Notes: generated by a model from the sequence alone, not told the origin. DNA of 64,000 bases from Bemisia tabaci (GCF_918797505.1 NC_092801.1:15624001-15688000), one strand, 5' to 3'. Positions 46,146-55,100 are shown, counted from the first letter of the stretch. Translations and numbers: made by a program.

Positions 46146-47233
46146 ATGCACGCTCCTCCGCAACTCCTGCAATCTCTGTTACGTCAGAGATTCTGGATAA
46201 TGGCATCAAGAGGATTGACTCGATCAGTGTTTCAGTCATGTATTTATTGCTTTAAGGTACAACCTAGAAACAAAACTCCTTTAATGGGTGATTTACCAGC
46301 TGAAAGAGTTCAGCAGAGTCCCCCATTCCACAGAACGGCATTGGACTTTTGTGGCCATTTCAATGTAAAATTGCATCAGCTTCGATATGCGATTATTTCT
46401 CCAGTCTATGTCTGTGTCTTTGTGTGCATGAGCACCAAGGCAATTCATCTAGAAATGATCTCAAAATTGAGTACCGATGCTTTCGTCGCTGCGTTACAGC
46501 GCTTCGTCAGTAGACGAGGCAAACCGGCATATATTTATTGTGATAATGCTAACAATTTCCAGGGAGCGGCAAATAGATTTTTAAAATTAATTACGTCAGA
46601 GGACCCAAATTTAATATTGTTTTCTCACAATAACAGAGTGGAATTTCGCTTCAATGTACCATTAGGGCCCCATTTGGGGGGTCTGTACGAAGCTGCAGTA
46701 AAAAGTTTTAAACTACACCTGAAACGGGTGATGGGTGATAGTGTATTAACTCAAGAGGAGTTTCAAACGTTGACAGCCCGTATTGAGGCTATTCTAAATT
46801 CACGTCCTCTCACTCCACTCTCCTCTGACCCACGTGATTATCAGGTTCTCCCCCCTGGCCATTTCTTAATTGGTCGGCCATTAGTAGCGTTACCAGAAAG
46901 GCAATATGACACGGAAAGTCCACCATTTCTGCATAGGTGGAATTTGGTGGAGTTGTATGCCCAACAATTTTGGCAACATTGGCCCCTTGAGTACCTTCAT
47001 ACACTCCAACCACGAGGGAAGTGGTTGGAACAAGCCGGGAATCTGGAGGAGGGAACATTGGTTCTTCTCCATGATCCTCAAAGCCCCCCTTAAAATGGAC
47101 TCGAGGCCGAGTCTTACTTACATTTCCAGGGAAAGATAACAACACGAGAGTAGTAGAAGTCAAAACTCCCGACGGAGTGTACAAAAGACCGGTGGTAAAT
47201 TTGTATGCTCTGCCATTGGGTAGTTCTCAATAG
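46146..47233 (+). pseudogene. BEL/Pao retrotransposon pol, 3' part (integrase), frameshifted
   Basis: The first frame gives 315 residues. It begins within the zinc-binding region of integrase (HAPPQ..., LLRQRFWI, CIYC at residues 32-35), then the core domain with the catalytic acids visible: D67 (ALDFCG), D133 (YCDNANNF) and E182 (GGLYEAAVK). The C-terminal part resembles the DUF5641 region that ends Pao-type polyproteins. The frame breaks in a run of six C at about 47085-47090, and the expected family ending continues in another frame to a TAG at 47231, so one base was probably lost in the run. Protease, reverse transcriptase and both LTRs are absent: a fragment, not a working element. Confidence 0.85.
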
Positions 47234-47313
47234 TTAATTTAGCCTTCTCGTAACAAATGAAATCTACTCTATGTTCAAGATGAGCAATAACGAGAAGTCA
47301 GTATCTACTCACC

Positions 47314-48095
47314 CATCTCCCATATCGACCAGTGTGTCTTCCCCTCCCTCCGCTCCATCGACCAGTGTGTCTTCCTCTCCCTCCGCTCCATCGACCAGTG
47401 TGTCTTCCCCTCCCTCCGCTCCATCGACCAGTGTGTTCTCCCTTTCCTTGAGGAACATAAGGTGTCTCCCACAAATTCCGCCCCTCACCGTTTGGATCTC
47501 TCCTCCAATTTCCTCTTACAAGCAACATTGCAATTCGATCAATGGTTCTACGGGAACCAGGTTGCGGTTATCTCACATCTCCAAAGGGAGAAAGATAAGG
47601 AGACTTCAAACAAACAGTTGTGATTGTTGCTCTATCCTTTACGTGTATCCCGTTCCCTTCCCTAACCCCCTTTTTTTCTGTGTTCACAGTGACTGAGCGA
47701 CAGAACTCCAAGAAACCGCCATTGCGGACCACTATTACAAAAATTTTTGAAAACAACAAATGCGACATACTCGACCATCCTCTGCGGCCACCGTTTGTAA
47801 AGTAAGCAAATGGACATTATATCTGCGGCTCATGTCGTCAACAGCTGACAAATGACGCATGCCCCTATTGCAGAGTGCCATTAACAACGGTAATCAGGGA
47901 TCGTATTTTGGATGACATTTTTTATGCTGTCCATCCGACATTTGGTTCGGATGACCCAGAGCCTCCATTAGGCCGGGGGGCCAACCGGTCCTTGAATGCA
48001 ACCTCCGCTGGACCCTCAAGACTGCCAAGGGGCAGGGGGTATCTCCTCTCCCAGTTGGGAGTGCTAGACTCTTCCCCACTACTACCAGGACGGAG
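47314..48095 (+). repeat. Array unit fragment R1, carrying a large deletion
   Basis: Matches 49320-50103 of the first full unit, including the 33-bp minisatellite and the RING region with its internal TAA (here at 47803-47805). The next 3.7 kb of the unit (equivalent of 50104-53788) are missing. About 40 bp of unmatched sequence (48096-48135) joins it to the first full unit. Confidence 0.85.
47320..47440 (+). repeat. 33-bp minisatellite in R1
   Basis: Three to four copies of a 33-bp unit with ATCGACCAGTGTGTCTTCC and a CT-rich remainder; in one frame it encodes repeats of STSVSSPPSAP. A small deletion after the last repeat shifts the downstream frame relative to the full units. Confidence 0.9.
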
Positions 48096-48198
48096 CTCAT
48101 TAAATTCCAAAAAGTCCAAAATAAGGGCCACCCTAATATACAGATCACTCTGATAAAATAGGAATAATTTTACCATTCAATTAGTTTCATCATTTCAG

Positions 48199-48537
48199 GT
48201 GCCATACATCCAGTGCTACGTACAACGAACTACTTTCGTCAGAGGATGTGGAAAGATGGCTGATTATACCTGGGCCTAAAAGGGCGGCTATAAGGATGAA
48301 ATCATACAGTTATCTCACGCCCAGTATGAAAAAATCCACAAAAGAAGGACATACAGATTGACTGGAGATCGACTTTTACTGATGGAGCGAGAAGATGTTG
48401 AGTACACAGGCCACTTCAGCGATGCTGGAACTCTCAATTCGCAGGGTGACTGCTCTGGATCTTCTTACTCCTTTAACGGTTACGAATACGACAACGCTGT
48501 TGCTGAGGTTCATCTCAAGGTCAGAATTTCATCCTGA
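48199..48537 (+). pseudogene. Glycoprotein-like fragment, arthropod-virus or envelope type, broken
   Basis: A reading frame that follows a TTTCAG acceptor-like site shows a cysteine-bearing start, a CG pair, a histidine/tyrosine-rich middle and an end with GDCSGSSYSFNG before a hydrophobic/charged alternation. This spacing recalls glycoproteins of chuvirus- and rhabdovirus-like arthropod viruses and the envelope genes some insect BEL/Pao elements have captured. It is interrupted by TAA at 48277-48279 and ends at TGA 48535-48537; signal peptide, fusion loop and membrane anchor are not present. The assignment is from pattern memory and only moderately sure. Confidence 0.45.
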
Positions 48538-48870
48538 ACTGGCCAATATGTTAAAGAAACAGGAAAAATATCTTTGGAAAATGGATTTGCGTCAACATAT
48601 ATATCAGGATCGAAGACCTTAAATCAATGACGGGCTAAGTGCCAAAACAATGAAAATCGAGTTAGACCTCGAATAGTGTGCTATGTACCAAGGACAGCAC
48701 CTGAACTGGTCAATATGTGAAAGAAACAGGAAAAATATCTTTGGAAAATGGATTTGCATCAACATATACATCAGGATTGAAGACCTTAAATCAATAACGA
48801 GCTAAGTGCCAAAAAAATGAAAATCGAGTTAGACCTCGAATAGCATGCTATGTACCAAGGACAGCAACCC
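48537..48870 (+). repeat. 167-bp internal direct duplication
   Basis: Two imperfect copies (48537-48703 and 48704-48870), both starting with AACTGG(C/T)CAATATGT and containing GAAAATGGATTTGC and GAGTTAGACCTCGAATAG. Several substitutions separate them, so this duplication is older than the array. Confidence 0.9.
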
Positions 48871-49284
48871 GTGAAGCTTGGTCAAACACACCCTGCTGAC
48901 CGGAAAGCCAAAACTGATCTAGAATTTCATCACCTGAAGGCTCAAAAAGCAAGAACTAAAATGATGAGGATATTGTAGCTTCTCAGCTGCCTACAAGTGA
49001 TACGAACGTGTGGTCGATCAATCTGGAACAGGTTTTTTTTTCTTCCGAGCTTGACCCATGGTGGGATGGATTATTTGCGACAGCTGTCAAATTATAACCT
49101 CTGTGTCCATGTTGGGGACATTAACAAGGGGTGTATGTTCTTGTGGCATGAAGGATTGAGTGGTCGTGGAAGCAACAAAATAGCTTCGTGCCTCTTGAAA
49201 GCACTTAGTGCATCTGAGTATCAGATAAAAGGAAACTCACAATCTGGTCGGATAACTGCAGCGGTCGAAATATATCATTTTTAA
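48840..49284 (+). pseudogene. Transposase-like DUF7869 fragment, decayed
   Basis: The last frame reads YLRQLSNYNLCVHV, then MFLWHEGLSGRGSNKIASC, matching the family pattern of YLRQL..YN..IH and W.E....RGS.EI.SCL seen in DUF7869 proteins, which are widespread in arthropod genomes and behave like transposon-derived genes. Upstream, KAQKARTKM and a separate frame before 49020 fit the region that usually precedes it, so at least two frame changes are present. The later metal-binding part is missing. Not functional. Confidence 0.6.
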
Positions 49285-49325
49285 AAAATATTTTCCAACT
49301 ATTTTAAAAAAATTTAAATCATCTC

Positions 49326-49445
49326 CCATATCGACCAGTGTGTCTTCCCCTCCCTCCGCTCCATCGACCAGTGTGTCTTCCTCTCCCTCCGCTCCATCGA
49401 CCAGTGTGTCTTCCCCCCTCCGCTCCATCGACCAGTGTGTTCTCC
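49326..49445 (+). repeat. 33-bp minisatellite in unit 1
   Basis: Same 33-bp repeat as in R1. Unit 1 is 2 bp shorter in this tract (CTTCCCCCCTCCG instead of CTTCCCCTCCCTCCG), which shifts the reading frame relative to units 2 and 3. Confidence 0.9.
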
Positions 49446-49697
49446 CCTCCCTTCCTTGAGGAACATAAGGTGTCTCCCACAAATTCCGCCCCTCACCGTT
49501 TGGATCTCTCCTCCAATTTCCTCTTACAAGCAACATTGCAATTCGATCAATGGTTCTACGGGAACCAGGTTGCGGTTATCTCACATCTCCAAAGGGAGAA
49601 AGATAAGGAGACTTCAAACAAACAGTTGTGATTGTTGCTCTATCCTTTACGTGTATCCCGTTCCCTTCCCTAACCCCCTTTTTTTCTGTGTTCACAG
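49446..49697 (+). other. Possible exon remnant between minisatellite and RING region
   Basis: The frame that includes the STSVSSPPSAP repeats in units 2 and 3 continues as FLEEHKVSPTNSAPHRLDL and FDQWFYGNQVAVISHLQRE to a stop after NKQL (49630). It has a coding look but no known domain. A good acceptor (TTTTTTTCTGTGTTCACAG) follows at 49697, just before the RING frame; I see no good donor between them. Confidence 0.35.
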
Positions 49698-50296
49698 TGA
49701 CTGAGCGACAGAACTCCAAGAAACCGCCATTGCGGACCACTATTACAAAAATTTTTGAAAACAACAAATGCGACATACTCGACCATCCTCTGCGGCCACC
49801 GTTTGTAAAGTAAGCAAATGGACATTATATCTGCGGCTCATGTCGTCAACAGCTGACAAATGACGCATGCCCCTATTGCAGAGTGCCATTAACAACGGTA
49901 ATCAGGGATCGTATTTTGGATGACATTTTTTATGCTGTCCATCCGACATTTGGTTCGGATGACCCAGAGCCTCCATTAGGCCGGGGGGCCAACCGGTCCT
50001 TGAATGCAACCTCCGCTGGACCCTCAAGACTGCCAAGGGGCAGGGGGTATCTCCTCTCCCAGTTGGGAGTGCTAGACTCTTCCCCACTACTACCAGGACG
50101 GAGGAGGCAATTAGATTCCAGACCTGTCGAGCCGGGGTTTAATGTAGAAAGGAATCTCCAATCTCCAAATCCGAATCTCCAAAGGACCATTGGGAGAAGT
50201 TTAATTGAAGCAGCGTTCGAAGAATCGCTTTGGGACACCTTGGATGTTGACGATGCCGGAAATATTTTTGCACGAGTCCCTGTGCGTAGATGTTAG
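49698..50296 (+). pseudogene. Siah-like RING finger ORF with internal stop / possible 72-nt intron
   Basis: One frame runs from a 3' splice-like site to TAG at 50294 with a single TAA at 49811. The part KCDILDHPLRPPFVK, stop, ANGHYICGSCRQQL, ACPYCRVPL aligns residue for residue with the RING of Siah-type E3 ubiquitin ligases. The second zinc Cys is Leu and the third is exactly the stop codon; the His and the last four Cys remain. The stop lies inside a potential GT-AG intron (49810-49881, GTAAGC...TTGCAG), 72 nt long and divisible by three; removing it would keep the frame but delete the zinc core. The downstream 130 residues are unrecognised, with an acidic helix near the end. Confidence 0.6.
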
Positions 50297-51095
50297 TAAT
50301 GGTTCGGGACCCCTGCCTCCGGGGCTCGGGCTGTCTCAGCTGCGTCAGTAGGGCGGGTCATCCTACTCGTCTTGATCCCTTCGGAGTTCAAGGCGGGCCG
50401 GGATGTTCCCGCCATTAAGACTTATCAGCTGGGACGGTCTGGGCCACGGTGGAAGGGGTTACCATGGAACTGTATGAATAGATTTGGTCTTAGATCTTAC
50501 AGTCAAAGTTGCAGAAAAAAAAGTTTCGTTCTGTCATAAGACCCTTTCTTGTAAACCCTTATTTTCTAAAAGAAAAACAAAAGAACCTTCATCCCTTCTA
50601 TGAAGTGAGTTTTTTATTATTGGTATTATTCAATGTTCAGTCTGTTATAAACAATATTGTTTGATGATCCTAAACGTTTATCCTTTTAGAGAAGAAAATT
50701 TTTCCCATCCCGACTTTCCATTTCTGGGCGATACAGTTCGTGCGCCGCCCTCCGATTTTTGTTGAGATTATTAAATTAACATAGTCGCATCTATCTTTAA
50801 ATTATACTTTCACTCAATTCTTAGTTGTCATATCCTGTTCCAGGATTTGCTGCCCTGGCATATTGGCCCTAGCGCTGCCTCGGCTAACCGTTAAACAAAG
50901 TTTTCTTTTTTTAGAAATTACAATGCACAATTTTTAAACTTATAAGTTACAATTTTTTCATTTAAGTTGTGTAATAATTTGTATAACATTGTAATTGTTG
51001 TAGATGCATTATTAACAGATTAATGAACAGATTTAGTATTAAGACTTAATTTCATACTTTTAGGCTACACGTGGCAACCCATCTTCTGCTGATAG
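50297..51095 (+). other. Non-coding stretch between RING and nuclease regions
   Basis: Begins GC-rich (50297-50470, inverted and direct GGG/CCC blocks such as GGGACCCCTGCC and CCCGCCATTAAG) and turns AT-rich. Acceptor-like sites occur at about 50689 (CCTTTTAG) and 51063 (TACTTTTAG). The latter opens a frame SADRLRADLSDL that runs into the nuclease region one base out of frame. No domain recognised. Confidence 0.4.
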
Positions 51096-51599
51096 ATTAA
51101 GAGCAGATTTGTCGGATTTGAAAATTCTATTAATGCTGTCTTCAATCTAATCCAACCTTTGAATGAAGCCAGTATGCAGAGTGCCTTGTGCGGAGCTTTA
51201 CAGGCTGAGGCATTAAAAGGTAAGGGAATTTCTTTTGTAAATGTAGGAGGTCGGGTGAAAAACGTCCCTAGAAAACAAAGCAAATCTGAGAACCACAAAA
51301 GGTCCGAATTAACAACGTCAATATATGACTGTTTATACGTCGTGAGAAACGACCAGCAACCAGAAGATACTGCTTCAATACTGGAGCTGAAATATCGAAA
51401 AGAATCGTCGAGGCTAGCATTGACTCAAATACTAGATCGTCAATATTATAAAACATTCGACCAAGATTTACAAAAAAGGAATATATTTAATATAACAGCA
51501 GAAGTTTTAATTGGAATTCATTACAATCCCAGTGCTAATAAAACATCGCTAAGTTATCTGTGGAACGATCGAGATCTAAAGAAAGCTCAACACGTGTAG
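51096..51599 (+). CDS. PD-(D/E)XK nuclease-like domain ORF
   Basis: Open from 51096 to TAG at 51597; the first ATG is at 51174 (the frame also reads NEASMQSAL upstream of it). Counting from the TTG at 51159, the motif residues are D57 in SIYDCLYVV, then E76 and K78 in SILELKYR, followed by the helix RLALTQILDRQYYKTF with its Gln and Tyr, and IGIHYNP as the last strand. This order (strand-D, strand-ExK, QI..Y helix) is that of the PDDEXK_9/DUF1703 nuclease-like domain, usually C-terminal to an AAA-type ATPase in bacteria, including insect symbionts. No ATPase is present here. A GTAAGG donor-like site lies inside (51220). The frame is open in all three units. It may be part of a spliced host or transposon gene, or of bacterial origin. 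Confidence 0.65.
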   Translation: MKSRFVGFENSINAVFNLIQPLNEASMQSALCGALQAEALKGKGISFVNVGGRVKNVPRKQSKSENHKRSELTTSIYDCLYVVRNDQQPEDTASILELKYRKESSRLALTQILDRQYYKTFDQDLQKRNIFNITAEVLIGIHYNPSANKTSLSYLWNDRDLKKAQHV

Positions 51600-51945
51600 C
51601 TGGTGTGTACCGATAAGTAATCCGATAAGGAATCCGAATTTCGTGGTCCCGAAATCCCCCTACCCCCCCCCCCCCCCCTTGGGGGATCACGATGCTGAAA
51701 GTCACGGTTCCTACGATGATTTTCTAGAAATGTTTGCGATCATGATCAAAAAAGAATTTAATAGACAAGGAAGTAGGCACTTTTTCAATGGCGCTGCATT
51801 AATCAGGCCTAAGCAAGTACATGCGTATAATAGTAACTAACATCGGTCCCCCCCCCCCCCCAAACATCCCCAATGTTTCGTTTCAAAATATTATTTGGGT
51901 AAAATTTTAGAGGGGGTGGAAGGGACTTTTGGGACACCCTGTATA
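51600..51945 (+). other. Poly-C bearing region after the nuclease ORF
   Basis: Two C-runs (16 C at 51663-51678, 14 C at 51848-51861) enclose a 65-codon frame ending at 51840 with DFLEMFAIMIKKEFNRQGS, unrecognised. The C-run lengths differ in unit 3. Confidence 0.6.
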
Positions 51946-52552
51946 AATGCACTCTTTATATATATTTTATATAACTGTTATACTTTGATTATACATTCTT
52001 AATAAAAATACGCTCTTTATATAACGGTTATACTTCATGTATATTCTGTCAATTTAGCTCTGCTACTAGGGACATACATTAACCGATCAACTTAGATACT
52101 TGGTGGGATTTTAGATAATAATTTCTTAGATTCTTAGTAATTGTACAAATAGTTAGGCATTTAGCACTTTTGGCTACCTCCTCTATCCTAATTTCTCTTA
52201 TTTTGTAATTTCTTATTCTTTTCACTCAAGATTTCACATCTCTTCGTCCTTTAATTTACCAAAGCTTCTACTTTCACCTAATCAATTTTTGTTTCTATTG
52301 TTATTTACTGCTCTATTACTTTTAATTCTTCTATACTTACCTCTATTATTTATTTTATTGCTATCTTTATTCTTATTTTTATTTTTATTCTATTCTATTT
52401 TATCATATACTCTGTCTTATTCATTAAAGTGCCTTCTGAAATGTTACTTCTAAACTGTTAAGCGAAATTGTAAAAGACCATCTTCTCGGTCTGTATAATT
52501 TATTGTATATACCTAATTGTAATATACTAAATAAAAAAAAAATAAAAAAAAA
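51946..52552 (+). mobile_element. Polyadenylated retroelement 3' end
   Basis: Starts near GGGACACCCTGTATAA, is very AT- and T-rich and ends AATAAA (52530-52535) followed by an A-rich tail (to 52552). The tail abuts sequence (ATGAACTG...) that in R0 has a different left flank. This fits the 3' end of a non-LTR retrotransposon or a retrocopied transcript inserted into the ancestral unit. No coding part is seen. Confidence 0.5.
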
Positions 52553-52703
52553 TGAACTGAAAAAAGCTCTTGAACTTGCCTTACGAGTCCTTCATAATTG
52601 TTGGCAGAACAGAGAGATCTTAAGTGGGAACTTCACTAGATCATTCGATTCCCAGTTAAGAGCAAAAATTTCCAGTTATACATGCCACTTTTGTAGGGGA
52701 TAA
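52553..52703 (+). other. Short unidentified frame at R0-homologous segment
   Basis: A frame with ELKKALELALRVLHNCWQNR and, further on, a TCHFCRG end before TAA at 52701. The first 92 bp are the R0-matching segment. A lone CxxC is not enough to claim a zinc finger. Confidence 0.4.
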
Positions 52704-53033
52704 AACAAATTTGCCTATCCAGCTAATTCAAACTTTTCTTGCTGCTTTTTGTTTATTAGCAAAAGTTCACCTTCAGATTTGAGTGTTTCCCACCCAATCT
52801 TACCGATCACACCAATCTTATAGGAAGCATTGCCTTATCCTCATGGGGACAAGAACACTCAGAAGAAAAGAAGCCGTTTAATTGTACATTACAAAAAGAG
52901 GCAATCAATAAGGAGGTAATCAGGGTCTGCTGTTGTCTTTTTCAAAGGCAACTTTGGTCTCAAGATCCACCAAATAAAGTGATTCATGTTATTCCCAACA
53001 ATTTGGTAGTTATTTTTTTCTCTCTCTTTTTAG
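52704..53033 (+). other. Non-coding stretch in unit 1
   Basis: No ORF of note. It ends in a strong pyrimidine tract and TTTTTAG, an acceptor for the next segment. Confidence 0.5.
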
Positions 53034-53395
53034 CGGAACATATTCCCAGTGCAGAAGTGGTGAAATTTTTCGAGACCTCCTCAGAAACAAAACCACCCCC
53101 TTCGCTTCCAAATCCAAAAGAAGAGCCTTCAGAAGTTACAACACCAGCACAGCCACATCAGCATCAGGGGCCAACAATACTTTTGTTACTCTCCTTATCC
53201 GAATTATTATCCAAATTATCCTCCAATGTATCCTCCACAAGGATACCAACAGGCCCAATCCCAGGTGATGCGGATTGCTTCAGAAAATTTTTCTTATCAT
53301 TCATGCATGTGTCCGAGATCCTTGAAATATCAGAGAAGTTCTCGTTGAAAAGTTTAAAAAAAGATCATTCAAGGAAACTTGACAGCTATGTTTAA
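53034..53395 (+). pseudogene. Proline-rich terminal-exon-like segment
   Basis: After TCTCTCTCTTTTTAG the frame reads HIPSAEVVKFFETSSET, then a proline/glutamate-rich run (PPPSLPNPKEEPSEV) to about 53170. There a different frame takes over the compositional bias with YSPYPNYYPNYPPMYPPQGY to 53335, suggesting a 1-base frame change. AATAAA follows at 53720-53725. It looks like a captured last exon of a secreted or matrix-type host gene, but I do not recognise which. Equivalent in unit 2 at 58689-59050. Confidence 0.4.
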
Positions 53396-53788
53396 TTTAA
53401 TTCACTTTTAGCCACTGCCACCATTAAAGTCCTTACAGTATAAATTGTGATGTGACAGTGTGAGAATGAGCCTAAAATCTACAGTTGGCAGGGGACTCTC
53501 CATTTTTCCTGCTGATGTCCGTAAAGTACAATCAGACTGGTAGCGTGACAAAGGCTCGTAATAGATCATGGAAAATATTTCGAGTAGTTAGGAATGGCTC
53601 AGTCACATTGCCTCAAAGTAGCACAGTGCAACGAAAATATACAAATAAAATTGGGATTTAATGGAATTTAACTGCAATTATTCTACACTGTACTTGCAAT
53701 ATTTATACATTATTTGGTCAATAAATGCTGATTTAAAACAATCAACAAAATGAGCTCCATGCGTCAGAAAGATAGGCAATGTATACAT
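53396..53788 (+). other. 3' UTR-like tail of unit 1
   Basis: AT-rich, no ORF. AATAAA at 53720-53725 (GGTCAATAAATGC) may serve the proline-rich segment. The unit junction follows. Confidence 0.45.
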
Positions 53789-53851
53789 ATATACAGATCA
53801 CTCTGATAAAATAGGAATAATTTTACCATTCAATTAGTTTCATCATTTCAG

Positions 53852-54190
53852 GTGCCATACATCCAGTGCTACGTACAACGAACTACTTTCGTCAGAGGAT
53901 GTGGAAAGATGGCTGATTATACCTGGGCCTAAAAGGGCGGCTATAAGGATGAAATCATACAGTTATCTCACGCCCAGTATGAAAAAATCCACAAAAGAAG
54001 GACATACAGATTGACTGGAGATCGACTTTTACTGATGGAGCGAGAAGATGTTGAGTACACAGGCCACTTCAGCGATGCTGGAACTCTCAATTCGCAGGGT
54101 GACTGCTCTGGATCTTCTTACTCCTTTAACGGTTACGAATACGACAACGCTGTTGCTGAGGTTCATCTCAAGGTCAGAATTTCATCCTGA
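53852..54190 (+). pseudogene. Glycoprotein-like fragment, unit 2 copy
   Basis: Same broken fragment as at 48199, with the TAA now at 53930-53932. Confidence 0.45.
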
Positions 54191-54523
54191 ACTGGCCAAT
54201 ATGTTAAAGAAACAGGAAAAATATCTTTGGAAAATGGATTTGCGTCAACATATATATCAGGATCGAAGACCTTAAATCAATGACGGGCTAAGTGCCAAAA
54301 CAATGAAAATCGAGTTAGACCTCGAATAGTGTGCTATGTACCAAGGACAGCACCTGAACTGGTCAATATGTGAAAGAAACAGGAAAAATATCTTTGGAAA
54401 ATGGATTTGCATCAACATATACATCAGGATTGAAGACCTTAAATCAATAACGAGCTAAGTGCCAAAAAAATGAAAATCGAGTTAGACCTCGAATAGCATG
54501 CTATGTACCAAGGACAGCAACCC
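54190..54523 (+). repeat. 167-bp internal direct duplication, unit 2 copy
   Basis: Same pair of imperfect 167-bp repeats as at 48537. Confidence 0.9.
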
Positions 54524-54937
54524 GTGAAGCTTGGTCAAACACACCCTGCTGACCGGAAAGCCAAAACTGATCTAGAATTTCATCACCTGAAGGCTCAAAA
54601 AGCAAGAACTAAAATGATGAGGATATTGTAGCTTCTCAGCTGCCTACAAGTGATACGAACGTGTGGTCGATCAATCTGGAACAGGTTTTTTTTTCTTCCG
54701 AGCTTGACCCATGGTGGGATGGATTATTTGCGACAGCTGTCAAATTATAACCTCTGTGTCCATGTTGGGGACATTAACAAGGGGTGTATGTTCTTGTGGC
54801 ATGAAGGATTGAGTGGTCGTGGAAGCAACAAAATAGCTTCGTGCCTCTTGAAAGCACTTAGTGCATCTGAGTATCAGATAAAAGGAAACTCACAATCTGG
54901 TCGGATAACTGCAGCGGTCGAAATATATCATTTTTAA
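54493..54937 (+). pseudogene. DUF7869-like fragment, unit 2 copy
   Basis: Same decayed transposase-like fragment as at 48840, ending at TAA 54935. Confidence 0.6.
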
Positions 54938-54978
54938 AAAATATTTTCCAACTATTTTAAAAAAATTTAAATCATCTC

Positions 54979-55100
54979 CCATATCGACCAGTGTGTCTTC
55001 CCCTCCCTCCGCTCCATCGACCAGTGTGTCTTCCTCTCCCTCCGCTCCATCGACCAGTGTGTCTTCCCCTCCCTCCGCTCCATCGACCAGTGTGTTCTCC
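54979..55100 (+). repeat. 33-bp minisatellite, unit 2 copy
   Basis: Full-length version, in frame with the following FLEEHKVSP segment; the joint frame spans 54993-55286. Confidence 0.9.

Larger units (their letters stand above)
48136..53788 (+). repeat. Tandem array unit 1 (5653 bp)
   Basis: First full unit of a head-to-tail array. It matches unit 2 base for base wherever I compared it, apart from a shorter minisatellite. The junction is set at ATATACAGATCACTCTGATA because R1 joins there; the true duplication breakpoint is not known, as any rotation of the unit is equivalent. Content in order: glycoprotein-like fragment, 167-bp duplication, DUF7869-like fragment, minisatellite, RING pseudogene, PD-(D/E)XK ORF, poly-C tracts, retroelement 3' end, short ORF, proline-rich exon-like segment. 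Confidence 0.95.

Noticed and set aside
46810..47184. 124-codon minus-strand ORF opposite the BEL/Pao integrase
   Set aside because: It lies wholly antisense to a clearly assigned coding region and has no domain pattern of its own.
47894..48176. Minus-strand ORFs opposite the RING downstream region
   Set aside because: They mirror the plus-strand frame and repeat in every unit only because the unit repeats.
49320..49450. Regular 33-bp repeats as a CRISPR array
   Set aside because: The repeats are contiguous with no unique spacers, and the genome is eukaryotic; it is a minisatellite.
49811..49813. Recoding of the RING stop as selenocysteine or read-through
   Set aside because: The codon is TAA, not TGA, and a second zinc ligand is also lost. 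Pseudogene or intron is simpler.
51096..51599. Nuclease ORF as the restriction-like endonuclease of an R2-type LINE
   Set aside because: There is no zinc knuckle or reverse transcriptase upstream, and the ELKY plus QI..Y pattern fits PDDEXK_9 better.
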